The notes beneath the pieces are model-generated. The model saw only the letters and a list, made by a program, of their open reading frames with translations. It was not told where the DNA came from and ran no database searches. Made by a program: the position numbers and the translations under genes. Below, piece by piece: positions 26,971-35,341 of a stretch of 64,000 nucleotides of DNA; position 1 is the first letter of the stretch; every line of letters starts with the position of its first letter. Source of the stretch: a bacterium 1XD42-1 (GTDB taxonomy: Bacteria; Bacillota; Clostridia; Oscillospirales; Ruminococcaceae); contig RAZJ01000013.1 of assembly GCA_003612625.1 (NCBI GenBank), positions 1 to 64,000 on the forward strand. The letters run 5' to 3'.

Positions 26971-28046
26971 CCCTTCCTGCACACAGCCCATGTGGAGAAT
27001 GCCGTTTCATTGAATTGATGGGTCACTTCTGTCACATAATATTTTCCGTTTATTTTCGGGCTGATCCCCCGCAAATCAATAGAATCCCCGGGAAACAGAT
27101 CCGGCAGGCCCCGCAGGGACAAACGGACATTGCCAGACTGATTCCGGCGGCGCAGTTCCCCTTCCGCCCGTTCCTTCGCTCCTTTGCTGTCCCGGACACT
27201 AGGTACATAAAATTCCGCCACACGATTCAGCACCCGGGCTGCCTTGCTGCCTGCCGGGGCCAACGGATTGGCGTTTTCTGCCTGGGCTGAAACCCGTTTT
27301 TTCTCTCCGTCCCGTTCATCATCTGTACCGCCCCGCACCCGTACCATGTGGACATATCCGGTCGTAGAAAATGACGCGGAAAGACTATGGAAATCCCCTG
27401 GGGAAAATTCTACCACAGAAGTTTTGGACTGGGGCTTTTTCCGCAGCAGCAAATTTCCCTGACGGACAAAACATTCCAGTCCCCATAATTCTGCCGTCTG
27501 CCGGAGGAATCCAAAATCATCTAGTCCTGAAGTATCAAAAGAAATCAGCCGATCCAGTTCCGGCAGATTTTCCATGGCTGGAGCACTGCATAAAATGCTG
27601 TATCCCCTGGCATGAGGCCCGGAAAACATGGAACGGATCCCTTTGCGGAAGGTGGTTTCTTCTGTAATAAAGCTGCTTCCCATCATAGCGCCTTTTACAT
27701 CCATACACCGGAGGGTTACGGAAGCGGTTTCTCCCAGTTCATATTCGATTTCATATAAGTATCCCACAAAGACAAGGGAAGCCTTGATATACCCCAGCGA
27801 AACCCGCACAGAAGCTCCTAACGTCAATATATTTTCACAAGTAAATCTGCTGTTTTTCCTGTCATAAACATTTCCTAAAACCAAAGTACAGACAGAAGCT
27901 TCTATTCCGGTGCTCAGGCTGCACTGTAAAGACTGGAGCCGCCATTCCCGATCCAATAAAGGCTGGCCATCTATGGAAACTTCCACAGCCGGGGCCTGCC
28001 ATCCCCGGTATTTGGCTGTCAGGGCCTCCCAGCTATATTGGGCCAT
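26967..28046 (-). CDS. CIS spike base, phage late control gpD / VgrG N-terminal part
   Basis: The 359-aa protein matches gpD-family hubs: CSLSTGIEASVCTLVLGN, FVGYLYEIEYELGE, FLRQTAELWGLECFVR, and the C-terminal ISPKINGKYYVTEVTHQF. With the next gene it makes a split VgrG, as opposed to the fused Afp8. The start has AAGGAGGAC 7 nt upstream and overlaps the LysM gene end by 14 nt. Confidence 0.87.
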   Translation of the reverse strand: MAQYSWEALTAKYRGWQAPAVEVSIDGQPLLDREWRLQSLQCSLSTGIEASVCTLVLGNVYDRKNSRFTCENILTLGASVRVSLGYIKASLVFVGYLYEIEYELGETASVTLRCMDVKGAMMGSSFITEETTFRKGIRSMFSGPHARGYSILCSAPAMENLPELDRLISFDTSGLDDFGFLRQTAELWGLECFVRQGNLLLRKKPQSKTSVVEFSPGDFHSLSASFSTTGYVHMVRVRGGTDDERDGEKKRVSAQAENANPLAPAGSKAARVLNRVAEFYVPSVRDSKGAKERAEGELRRRNQSGNVRLSLRGLPDLFPGDSIDLRGISPKINGKYYVTEVTHQFNETAFSTWAVCRKG

Positions 28047-28713
28047 CCGAACTGTCCTCCTTTGGCAAAGGCGGAATCACAAGCTGTGAAACCTGCTGTA
28101 ATTTCCGGGGATTCCGGATGCCATTGGCTAAAGCAATTTGCCGCCATTGGGCCGGATCGCCATATTCCCGGGCAGATATGGCCCACAAAGTATCTTTTTG
28201 CTGTACCATGCGTATTTTGGTACGGTCTGGGGAATGAAGCGCACGGGATTGCAAATCTTCCTGAAAGCATCCTTCTAAAGATACTTTTACCCTGGCCCGC
28301 ACAGGCGTCCCGGTAGAAGCAAACATGGTAAAATTCTCTTCCAGATGGGTGAGAACCCCTACAAAAGAAACCTTGCCCCAGGCAAATAATACAACCGGCG
28401 GAGCATGGCTCTCTGATGTCACCGCTAAAAAATCCCGTAAAGTCCGGTAAGCATCCCGGATATTGGGAAGCTTTGTTTCGGGAATATCCGGAGTATAAGA
28501 ATTAAACACCAGCTCCATTGAAAGAACCGAAGGCTCACGCTCCAAAAAGGTGAAATAAATCGGTTTTTGTTTTGCAGAAACACCTTCCCGTTTCATTTCA
28601 TGCTGGTTTCCGGAAGAAACAGAATAAGATTCCGGATTGATTTGGACATGGAAAGGCGTGCCAGAAGTCTGGCGGGTCTGTATATTGTAGGGTGTAAAGG
28701 CAGCGTGTTCCAT
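28033..28713 (-). CDS. CIS tube-associated LysM protein (Afp7-type)
   Basis: The 226-aa protein has an N-terminal CIS tube-like domain (about 1-155, FHVQINPESYSVSSG, LSMELVFNSYTPD). A C-terminal LysM motif follows (about 165-215, RMVQQKDTLWAISAREYGDP, QWRQIALANGI, LVIPPLP). In Afp-type particles this subunit connects the last tube ring to the spike, and LysM packs on the baseplate rather than on peptidoglycan. GGAGGG precedes the ATG. Confidence 0.88.
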   Translation of the reverse strand: MEHAAFTPYNIQTRQTSGTPFHVQINPESYSVSSGNQHEMKREGVSAKQKPIYFTFLEREPSVLSMELVFNSYTPDIPETKLPNIRDAYRTLRDFLAVTSESHAPPVVLFAWGKVSFVGVLTHLEENFTMFASTGTPVRARVKVSLEGCFQEDLQSRALHSPDRTKIRMVQQKDTLWAISAREYGDPAQWRQIALANGIRNPRKLQQVSQLVIPPLPKEDSSDGPI

Positions 28714-28725
28714 AAGAACCCTCCC

Positions 28726-29409
28726 TTACCAAATCCCATTCCGGTCCCGCTGGAGCTTCATCCTTTGATCCAACTGGCGGATAACCTGATCTGCCACACG
28801 CCGGACGTCAGGAGCTGTGATACGGCCCTGTGGAAGCTGCCGCTGGACTGGAGCAGTCTGCTGGTAATGATGTTCATAAACTGTCTGAGTGGTACGGGTA
28901 TGTTCTTCCCGGATAATATCCGGCTGGAAACCATCCTGCTGGACAGAAGGGGATTCTCCCGCTAAAATGCGCATTTGTACCCCATAAAAATGACGAATAA
29001 TCCGGGCGGGCTTCTGTTCCAATGCCCGCCGCAGAACAGCCCGCCGCCGCTGGTTGGCTGCGATATTTTCCCCCCGTTCCATCAGCAGCAGTTCCCGGTC
29101 AAGCTGTTCCCGCAGCAACTGGTCAACGGTATTCTGTACAAACTGTACGCCCTGCTTTTGCTGTTGAAAAGGAACCAGTGAAGGTTTTTCCGTATGGATG
29201 CGCATATGGAATAAAATATGGTTCACTACCCGCAAATGGTTTGTAACATTGGTGATCACTTTATGTTCCGTATGACGGGTTCCTCCGGTTCTGGCCAGAG
29301 TATCCATGGGCACACCCCAGAAGCCCTTCCGGAAAGGGTTAGGCTGGCGGGCTGCTCCAATCAGGCGCACCGGTTCAATGAAAGCTGGCTGAATCAAATG
29401 TGGTTTCAT
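28726..29409 (-). CDS. CIS-operon protein of unknown function, 227 aa
   Basis: I do not recognise the family. It is rich in Gln, Arg and His, with a long helical region (about 65-140: QQQKQGVQFVQNTVDQLLRE, RRRAVLRRALEQ). There are no membrane segments. Position between the second tube protein and the LysM gene corresponds to Afp6 or a short tape-measure slot. It is the only helical candidate for length control, but 227 residues would give a very short tube. Overlaps the tube gene by 4 nt (ATGA). Confidence 0.75.
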   Translation of the reverse strand: MKPHLIQPAFIEPVRLIGAARQPNPFRKGFWGVPMDTLARTGGTRHTEHKVITNVTNHLRVVNHILFHMRIHTEKPSLVPFQQQKQGVQFVQNTVDQLLREQLDRELLLMERGENIAANQRRRAVLRRALEQKPARIIRHFYGVQMRILAGESPSVQQDGFQPDIIREEHTRTTQTVYEHHYQQTAPVQRQLPQGRITAPDVRRVADQVIRQLDQRMKLQRDRNGIW

Positions 29410-29831
29410 GATTTCCCATCCCGCATGATTTCATAAACAATTTCAGCCGTTTCCAAAAGCACTTTCCCTTCGATTGCATCCAGATCCGACAGCTTCCATT
29501 TTACCAGTGTCCATCCATCTATCTGGTATGTATGACAGATGGTTTTACCTGTCCGGTCATATACCGCAATCAATAAAGGCTGCTTTTGGGGAATCCCCAG
29601 CAATTCCCCCATTTTCAAAGAATCTTTGGAACAGAATCCCCTTTCAATCACCAGCCGTTTCGGTTCTGTGGGAGGCTTTACCAAACTATGTACATAGCCG
29701 TTGCATCCCCCTTCCCGGACATATTCCAGCTCCACTGCCTGCTCAATGCTCCGGACAGCAGAAGCCCGGAATTCCCCGGAGGAAAAAGAAATCCGGAAAT
29801 TATAATTCATCAGGATGGTATTCTGATCCAT
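29406..29831 (-). CDS. CIS second tube protein (gp19 family, Afp5-type)
   Basis: The 141-aa protein matches the T4 gp19-like tube fold: NYNFRISFSSGEFRASAVRS, VHSLVKPPTEPKRLVIERGF, YQIDGWTLVKWKLSDLDA. In Afp-like particles a second tube paralogue forms the ring next to the baseplate. The ribosome binding site GAGGTGGA lies in the tail of the DUF6760 gene 4 nt upstream, so the genes are coupled. Confidence 0.85.
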   Translation of the reverse strand: MDQNTILMNYNFRISFSSGEFRASAVRSIEQAVELEYVREGGCNGYVHSLVKPPTEPKRLVIERGFCSKDSLKMGELLGIPQKQPLLIAVYDRTGKTICHTYQIDGWTLVKWKLSDLDAIEGKVLLETAEIVYEIMRDGKS

Positions 29832-29834
29832 TTT

Positions 29835-30020
29835 TTAATCCACCTCAAATGGGTTATTATGGGGTTTCGGGTCCATGCGGTCATGCAGGGCGGAAATTTC
29901 TGCACAAAAACGCCTCCGCTCCTCATGGGGCAATGTACAAATTTCTTCTGCGCTCCAGTGGAAATAATATGCTAAAAAAGAAATTTCCCGGTAAAGTTCA
30001 TCTTTGGGATAGAGGCTTAC
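29835..30020 (-). CDS. DUF6760 small CIS protein lacking a standard start codon
   Basis: The frame encodes a DUF6760 domain: YPKDELYREISFLAYYFHWS, EEICTLPHEERRRFCAEI, then a short tail ending FEVD. This family is a hallmark of Afp/CIS clusters, between tube genes. No ATG, GTG or TTG precedes the domain. The frame opens after a TGA at 30048-30050. The upstream gene ends GTAA, so a GTA start would overlap its TAA stop exactly where ATGA or GTGA is usual, one base after the box GGGGAGG. It is either a non-standard start, or a start reached by reinitiation. Confidence 0.75.
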   Translation of the reverse strand, partial: VSLYPKDELYREISFLAYYFHWSAEEICTLPHEERRRFCAEISALHDRMDPKPHNNPFEVD

Positions 30021-30385
30021 GCCTCCCCGGTAAAATTTAGCGGCACCTCATGTTTGCATCCGCATTGGGGGCATACCGTTTCAATGGAACTGTCCTCTAA
30101 ACTGTTTAACTTTTCATACATATCATTTAAAAATGCTAAGTCTTTTGCAAAAAAATGCTCTACCATACTGGGGGACAGCTCTGTTATGGTCCCCAGCCGG
30201 ATAATCACCCGGCTAAGGATTAAAATGGTTAAATAAGCAGGATTTTGCTGGACACGGGGATCTTTCATAGGCAGGATTTCATCTGCTGCCGTGGCTAAAC
30301 GCATGGTCCCTTTCCGGTGGAGGACGCCTTCTGAATCAATGTACCCATTCGGCAAAGTAAACTCATATTCTGTCATCAATGGCAT
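30017..30385 (-). CDS. CIS tail-assembly (chaperone-like) protein
   Basis: The 122-aa protein fits the small tail-assembly family of CIS clusters: TEYEFTLPNGYIDSEG, GTMRLATAADEILPMKDPR, NPAYLTILILSRVI, DLAFLNDMYEKLN. The end has a CPQCGC zinc-knuckle-like pair. It lies directly after the tube gene, like the gpG-type assembly factors of phage tails. The start has GGGGAGG 9 nt upstream. Confidence 0.8.
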   Translation of the reverse strand: MPLMTEYEFTLPNGYIDSEGVLHRKGTMRLATAADEILPMKDPRVQQNPAYLTILILSRVIIRLGTITELSPSMVEHFFAKDLAFLNDMYEKLNSLEDSSIETVCPQCGCKHEVPLNFTGEA

Positions 30386-30403
30386 AGTTTCTTTCCTCCC
30401 CGG

Positions 30404-30832
30404 TTATTTCTTCCTGCTTAACCCTTCATGGCAAAATTCAATGCTTTCAAAAGCCACCTCATTTTCCAGTGCTTTAAAATCCGGCGCTGTATATTTTGTG
30501 GGCCAGGCATCATCCAGTTCCCACTGGGCTTTTATTTCTGTATTTTTGTCATCCATCAACTGTATGGTTACTTTTTTCCGTTCTGTTTCGCCGCCTTCGC
30601 ATTTTTTAATCCAGTCGGTAAATTCTTTGTTGTCAGAAATGCCCCATTTCATGGTCACATTCCCATATTTCACTAACCCGGATAATTTTCCGGCTGTCAT
30701 TTTTTTAGCATTGCCTTCCCGGTATTCAATGGGTTGTACTTCTGTATCGGCGGCACTGACTTCAGAAAATCCTGCTTGTTTTACACCGTCAATGGCAACA
30801 ACATAATTATATTTTTTATAGGGATAAGCCAT
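30404..30832 (-). CDS. CIS inner tube protein (gp19 family, Afp1-type)
   Basis: The 142-aa protein matches the main tube subunit: YKKYNYVVAIDGVKQAGFSE, VQPIEYREGN, KLSGLVKYGNVTMKWGIS, and the C-terminal FESIEFCHEGL. Hexameric rings of it form the channel inside the sheath. It lies 13 nt after the sheath gene with AAGGAGG upstream. Confidence 0.9.
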   Translation of the reverse strand: MAYPYKKYNYVVAIDGVKQAGFSEVSAADTEVQPIEYREGNAKKMTAGKLSGLVKYGNVTMKWGISDNKEFTDWIKKCEGGETERKKVTIQLMDDKNTEIKAQWELDDAWPTKYTAPDFKALENEVAFESIEFCHEGLSRKK

Positions 30833-30845
30833 CCGTCAAGCCTCC

Positions 30846-32378
30846 TTAACCATTTTGCTCCATAATCTGGGTAATACGGAAAATAACAAATTCTGCCGGG
30901 CGGACTGGGGCTACACCAATCACGCAGACAAGCCGTCCGTTTAAAATATCGTCATCTGTCATGGTACTTCCTTTGCTCAGATTTACAAAAAAGGCTTCCT
31001 CCTCTGTGGCGCCAAATAATGCCCCGTCCCGCCATAAGGTGCTCAGGAAAGAAACAATAGAACCTCTTACTTTTGTCCATAAAAGCTGGTCGTTAGGCTC
31101 AAAAACTGCCCATGCCGTATTCCGGCGGATGGTTTCCTCAATATAAATAAACAGCCGGCGCACATTGATATATTTCCAACTGGAATCGTCTGATAAAGTC
31201 CTTGCGCCCCATACCCGGATTCCTAACCCTGGAATATTCCGGATTAAATTAACGCCTGCCGGATTTAACATATCCTGTTCCGGTTTGCCAAATAAAGTCT
31301 GCAATCCGGTGCAGTTCCGGATCACTTCATTGGCAGGAGCTTTAAAGACACCCCTGCTGTTATCAGTCCGGGCATAAATCCCTGCCATGGCTCCCGAAGG
31401 AGGCATATAAATGGATTTCGATTGTGCCGGATCAAATACCTGGATCCAGGGATGATAGAGCGCCGCGTAAGAACTGCTGAAATTCCTTCTGTATTCCTGA
31501 AGTTCTGTTACTTTGTTCGATCCTTCCGGCATGTCTAAAATGCAAACCCGGTTCCCCATATTTTCACAATGGGTAATGATTTTCTGTACTTCAGCGGAAT
31601 CCGTAACGCCCGGAGCCGTTACAATGCTGACTTCCGGCACATCCTCCAAGGCATATAAACCAGTCCGTTTTCCCGGCCCGCCATCTTCGCCGCCTAATAT
31701 GGCAGCATCAATATCTTTTGCCGGATCTTCAGAACTGTCTTTGCCGTCTTTCAAATACAGGCTGACCGGTTTTTCCGGTTCTCCTTCTGCCGGAGGCGTC
31801 TGCCCGCTTTGAAAAGCCTGATAAAGATCAAAATCTGCTTTTCCGGTATATTCCCCCCGGATCAGCAGGGATTTTTCCAGCAGACGGACAATAAAGCTTT
31901 TGGAGGCGGAATCCATGGAAACATCCTGGTAATTTTCCGCATAGCTTTCCCCGTCCACTTTTACGGTAAGCTGGTAAAGCTTCGGATCGGCAGGGCTTTT
32001 GCCGCAGGTAACAGACAGGCTGTTTCCCCATGCACCCGGATTCGCAGCGGCAAATTTTACGTCCCCCACTTGTAAAGAAGCACATTCTGTACCCGCTTCT
32101 TTCAGCAGGCGCACTACAAAGCACCGGCTGCCGCCATTGGCAAAGAATTGTTCTACCGCCAAAGGCAGGAACCTCCGTTCCCCATAGCTTTCCGGCAAAT
32201 ACCCGCCAAAAATCCGCTGGAATTCCCCAAAGCTTCCTACAAATTCCGGAACGCCTTTTACTGGCCCCCGCTGGGCCATGCCTAAGAAGCCTACCGTACT
32301 GGTACTGACGCCCTCCATTGGTTTGATGCCGGAACTGAATTCTTCCACATAAACGCCTGGCGATAAATATTCCGCCAT
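30846..32378 (-). CDS. CIS contractile sheath protein
   Basis: The 510-aa protein has the sheath N-terminus (YLSPGVYVEEFSSGIKPMEG), a variable middle, and the conserved C-terminal handshake region (PAGVNLIRNIPGLGIRVWGA, DSSWKYINVRRLFIYIEETI, RPAEFVIFRITQIMEQ). Only one sheath gene is present, unlike the three of Afp. ATG 32378 follows AAAGGGGAG. The longer frame from 32456 overlaps the PAAR-like gene and is rejected. Confidence 0.93.
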   Translation of the reverse strand: MAEYLSPGVYVEEFSSGIKPMEGVSTSTVGFLGMAQRGPVKGVPEFVGSFGEFQRIFGGYLPESYGERRFLPLAVEQFFANGGSRCFVVRLLKEAGTECASLQVGDVKFAAANPGAWGNSLSVTCGKSPADPKLYQLTVKVDGESYAENYQDVSMDSASKSFIVRLLEKSLLIRGEYTGKADFDLYQAFQSGQTPPAEGEPEKPVSLYLKDGKDSSEDPAKDIDAAILGGEDGGPGKRTGLYALEDVPEVSIVTAPGVTDSAEVQKIITHCENMGNRVCILDMPEGSNKVTELQEYRRNFSSSYAALYHPWIQVFDPAQSKSIYMPPSGAMAGIYARTDNSRGVFKAPANEVIRNCTGLQTLFGKPEQDMLNPAGVNLIRNIPGLGIRVWGARTLSDDSSWKYINVRRLFIYIEETIRRNTAWAVFEPNDQLLWTKVRGSIVSFLSTLWRDGALFGATEEEAFFVNLSKGSTMTDDDILNGRLVCVIGVAPVRPAEFVIFRITQIMEQNG

Positions 32379-32397
32379 TTTAAAACTCCCCTTTCCG

Positions 32398-32778
32398 TCA
32401 ATAAAGGACTGTAAATTGTCCTGGTATTTGAATTGAAATAACGCCGCCATAAACACATGTTAATTTTGAGCTGTTGTCTAATGCTGGCTGGCCGCCGATC
32501 AATACCGCGGGTATTCCCGGCGTCCAAGGGGCCGGGGTTACAGGGATACAAGGCATCGGGGTTAATACCCCCATAGCCGCTGCTGTGGCTGCCGCTACCA
32601 TCGGGTTTGCCGGATTGGAACACATCCCAAAAGGCGGGATATTTACCAGCGGGATATGATCCTGAATGGTAGCTGCAGGCTGGCCGCAGGCAAAAACCCG
32701 CGCTGCTGGTATGACCGACATGGGAACCTGCGCAGCTCCAAACGTACATTGAAGCACTGCGCCATTTACCGCTGCCAC
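32398..32778 (-). CDS. PAAR-like DUF4280 spike tip protein
   Basis: The 126-aa protein matches DUF4280: VLQCTFGAAQVPMSVIP, PLVNIPPFGMCSNPANP, AAAMGVLTPMPCIPVTPAPW, and LIGGQPALDNSSKLTCVYGG. PAAR-like proteins cap the spike and often bind a metal through Cys/His. The start is GTG 32778, with AGAGGGG about 11 nt upstream, overlapping the previous gene by 13 nt. The position upstream of the sheath is unusual compared with Afp10, which lies next to gp25. Confidence 0.85.
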   Translation of the reverse strand: MAAVNGAVLQCTFGAAQVPMSVIPAARVFACGQPAATIQDHIPLVNIPPFGMCSNPANPMVAAATAAAMGVLTPMPCIPVTPAPWTPGIPAVLIGGQPALDNSSKLTCVYGGVISIQIPGQFTVLY

Positions 32779-33401
32779 ACCCAAGGATGATCCCCTCTTT
32801 CCTGTTCCAGATGATCTGGAAACATCCCTTCCGGCAGGATGATTGTATAATTGCCAAAAGGATCGGTTTTCCCCATCCAGACCCGTTCCAAAGGGCCGGG
32901 AACAGGCTCCCATGGCAAATCCCCTGTAAAAAATAAATCCGGAGGCTGTTTTTCTAAAATAAGCGCCGGGCAGGTTTCATTTCCTTTTGAAAACCGCAGC
33001 ATCCCCCCTTGTATCCAGGGACGTGCCCGGATTTGGGCGGCTTTCCTGTCGGCATCCCAGGATAAAAGTCGGAGATTACAGCCCGGATCTTCCCAGCAAT
33101 ATTCCCCCGGCAGCCCCTTTCCCGAATAAGCCCTCCAGCCGGAAGGCGGCATATAACCCGGTTCCGGAAAAAGGCCGCAAAAAGAAATTTTCTGGAACTG
33201 CGGTTCTATCTGGAGCTCTAAATAACCGGGGCACCGGATTGTAACAGGCTGGATGGGCTGGTTGATAAAAACATATAAGCCCCCGGGCTTTTCCAAGGGA
33301 CTGAAAATCCCGGTTTCATGGAAAAAAACAGCTTTTTCCTCCGGAGGTTCCGAATCATATACCCGCCGCAAAGCAATCCCAAAAGAAAACACATTCGTCA
33401 T
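32766..33401 (-). CDS. CIS-operon hypothetical protein, 211 aa
   Basis: I do not recognise a named family. It is soluble, Pro- and aromatic-rich and predicted beta: KPGGLYVFINQPIQPVTIRC, LELQIEPQFQKISFCG, GKTDPFGNYTIILPEG. The last part resembles a small beta-sandwich. Overlaps DUF4255 by 4 nt (ATGA) and lies immediately before the PAAR-like gene, so it may act on tip or cap. A structural part or a cargo adaptor are both possible. Confidence 0.75.
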   Translation of the reverse strand: MTNVFSFGIALRRVYDSEPPEEKAVFFHETGIFSPLEKPGGLYVFINQPIQPVTIRCPGYLELQIEPQFQKISFCGLFPEPGYMPPSGWRAYSGKGLPGEYCWEDPGCNLRLLSWDADRKAAQIRARPWIQGGMLRFSKGNETCPALILEKQPPDLFFTGDLPWEPVPGPLERVWMGKTDPFGNYTIILPEGMFPDHLEQERGDHPWVWQR

Positions 33402-33964
33402 AAGCCCTTTACCTCTGTCTGGCGTACCCGGACGGCTCCAACTGGTTTACCGGTTCCGATCCATAATGGCCCACCTTGAAAATAAACCGCCGGCCGCAAA
33501 GGCTGGGAAAAGGCATTCCATAAATCACGTTTTTCTGTCAGCTTCAGCATGGAAAAAGAAACCGGTACCGGCTGATCCCTTTTGTCTGCCATTTCATGAA
33601 TCCGGAAAATTTCTACCGGTTCCATTGACTGGATGGTCTGAAACACTTTCCCTAAAATCCGGTGCTCTGTTAATGCTCCGGCAGGGGTTTGGGTATGGCG
33701 GCTGCAATAAGCGATATAATATGCTGTTACCGCTAAAGGATTCCCTTGTGCTTCCCCCAGCAAAGGCATACTGGCGGAACTGCTGTATTCCGGAGATTCC
33801 CTGGCATCATATAAATATAAATTTAAAACGGCTTCTGATTCCTGAAGATCCGGCCCGTTTAAAGCAACCATTTCCCTAGCGGCCAGCAAGCCGGGACATA
33901 AGGATTCCCGAAAACGTTCTAAAAGATATGTGCTGAAATCCGCTAAAATCCCATAATCCGCCAT
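33398..33964 (-). CDS. DUF4255 CIS tail terminator/cap protein (Afp16-type)
   Basis: The 188-aa protein matches DUF4255 (Pvc16/Afp16 N-terminal): ILADFSTYLLERFRESLCPG, VLNLYLYDARESPEYSSSAS, LAVTAYYIAYCSRHTQTPAG, GKVFQTIQSM. It caps the distal end of tube and sheath and ends polymerisation. The family member usually lies at the end of Afp clusters; here it is third in the operon. Confidence 0.87.
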   Translation of the reverse strand: MADYGILADFSTYLLERFRESLCPGLLAAREMVALNGPDLQESEAVLNLYLYDARESPEYSSSASMPLLGEAQGNPLAVTAYYIAYCSRHTQTPAGALTEHRILGKVFQTIQSMEPVEIFRIHEMADKRDQPVPVSFSMLKLTEKRDLWNAFSQPLRPAVYFQGGPLWIGTGKPVGAVRVRQTEVKGL

Positions 33965-33973
33965 TTCATCCCC

Positions 33974-35341
33974 CTATCCGCCGAATTTGGATTTTTGAAT
34001 TAACACCGCTGGGGCAGCACCCTTTTCCAATCCTCCGGCTGGCCAAAAATAACAGAGTGTATTCTGATAGATCCCTTCCCACTGTCCCCAGTCCTGATCC
34101 GGTAAATCTGCCACTTCATAAAGATTTCCGCCGCGCTTCTGGCCCCATGCCGGAAATTCCAGCAATGCTGCCGGATTGGAAATGGCAGCCAAACGGGATA
34201 CCAAAAAGGCTTCTAACCCATCCATTTCCATGGGCAATGCCGTTACCCCTTCCGGAAGCTGTCCTGCCAGCCGGGGGCCTTCGACCATAATTTGTTCTAC
34301 CGTTAAATCATCTTCCGGAGAATAAAATAAAGAAATATCTGTATCTGTTTTTTCCATATCTTCCATTATGCTTTCCGGCAAAGTGCCGCCGCCCAAGGCC
34401 AGCGGCGGCTGCCGTAAAGAGGCATTGTCATAACGGAGCAAAGCTGCAAATCCCAGTTCCCGATAAAGAAAACCGGCTTTTCCCTGGCTATAATATATGG
34501 TTGGTATTTCCTGGGCATATTCCTGTATTTTAGCGAAAGATAGGCCCGGCAAAGCTGCATAATCCACTTGTCCCTGCCAGGTGGGGCCTGTATATAAAAG
34601 CTGGCCCTGGATATTGTAAATACTTCCGGAAGGGCCTGCCATTCCTTCTGTAAACGTACCTTGAAATAAGAAACGGTTCTTACAATAAAGCGTACCGGAA
34701 CCATCATATTTCCCGTTCCGGAAAGTGCCCTCATATTCCTTTGCCCCATCCGGCGTGAAGGTGATTCCCTGTCCTTCATATTTTCCTTTGGCAAAACCGC
34801 CTATATAAAGGAGCCTGTCTTTCTCATACAATATCCCCGCCCCTTCATAAAGGCCGTTGAAAAAAGCGCCTTCATAAATTTTCCGTTCCTTGTCAAACAG
34901 CACTCCATAACCATGATAAATTCCCTGTTGAAATTCCCCTTCATATAAAAGGTTCCCTTTTTCATAGAGCTTTCCGGAGCCATGGTATTGATTTTGCAGG
35001 AATCCGCCTTCATATATTAAAATTTTTTCCGTCCCGATATATTCACTCCCGATTCCGGAACGCAGGCCCTTTTCTATTTGCCCTTCATAGACTGCCAGAC
35101 CTTTCCGGGTGATAACTGCCGGCCCGGAATAGGACTTTAAAGCGGCTTCTGTTTCTTCAAATACAGGGATTTCCACTGGCCCCGGTTTCAAATGCCAAAA
35201 AATCACCACTGCTAACAGAGCCGCCAGCAGTAATAAAACAGGAAGCCGTTTATAGATCATCCAGCGGCCTATGGGAATATAATCCTCCCAGGAATCAGGG
35301 TATTTTGTCAGGACGGCCCATACTTTTTTTAATAAGCTCAT
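33974..35341 (-). CDS. membrane-anchored MORN-repeat protein of the CIS operon
   Basis: The 455-aa protein has a basic cytoplasmic N-terminus and one membrane segment (about 33-49, PVLLLLAALLAVVIFW). About eight MORN-type repeats follow, spaced by 23 residues (YEGQIEKGLRSGIG near 85, YEGEFQQGIYHGYG near 133, YEGTFRNGKYDGSG near 203). The last 200 residues form an unrecognised domain. Positive-inside rule puts the repeats outside the cell. MORN repeats bind lipids or proteins in other systems. No such protein is part of Afp or PVC particles. Gene overlap with the preceding frame (ATGA) and tight spacing show it belongs to the operon. A membrane dock for the CIS is the natural inference; an exported effector is the alternative. 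Confidence 0.88.
   Translation of the reverse strand: MSLLKKVWAVLTKYPDSWEDYIPIGRWMIYKRLPVLLLLAALLAVVIFWHLKPGPVEIPVFEETEAALKSYSGPAVITRKGLAVYEGQIEKGLRSGIGSEYIGTEKILIYEGGFLQNQYHGSGKLYEKGNLLYEGEFQQGIYHGYGVLFDKERKIYEGAFFNGLYEGAGILYEKDRLLYIGGFAKGKYEGQGITFTPDGAKEYEGTFRNGKYDGSGTLYCKNRFLFQGTFTEGMAGPSGSIYNIQGQLLYTGPTWQGQVDYAALPGLSFAKIQEYAQEIPTIYYSQGKAGFLYRELGFAALLRYDNASLRQPPLALGGGTLPESIMEDMEKTDTDISLFYSPEDDLTVEQIMVEGPRLAGQLPEGVTALPMEMDGLEAFLVSRLAAISNPAALLEFPAWGQKRGGNLYEVADLPDQDWGQWEGIYQNTLCYFWPAGGLEKGAAPAVLIQKSKFGG

Noticed and set aside
34560-35100. DNA-level tandem repeat in the MORN gene
   Set aside because: The repeats are visible in the protein every 23 residues, but the DNA copies have diverged too far to call a sequence repeat or slippage hotspot.
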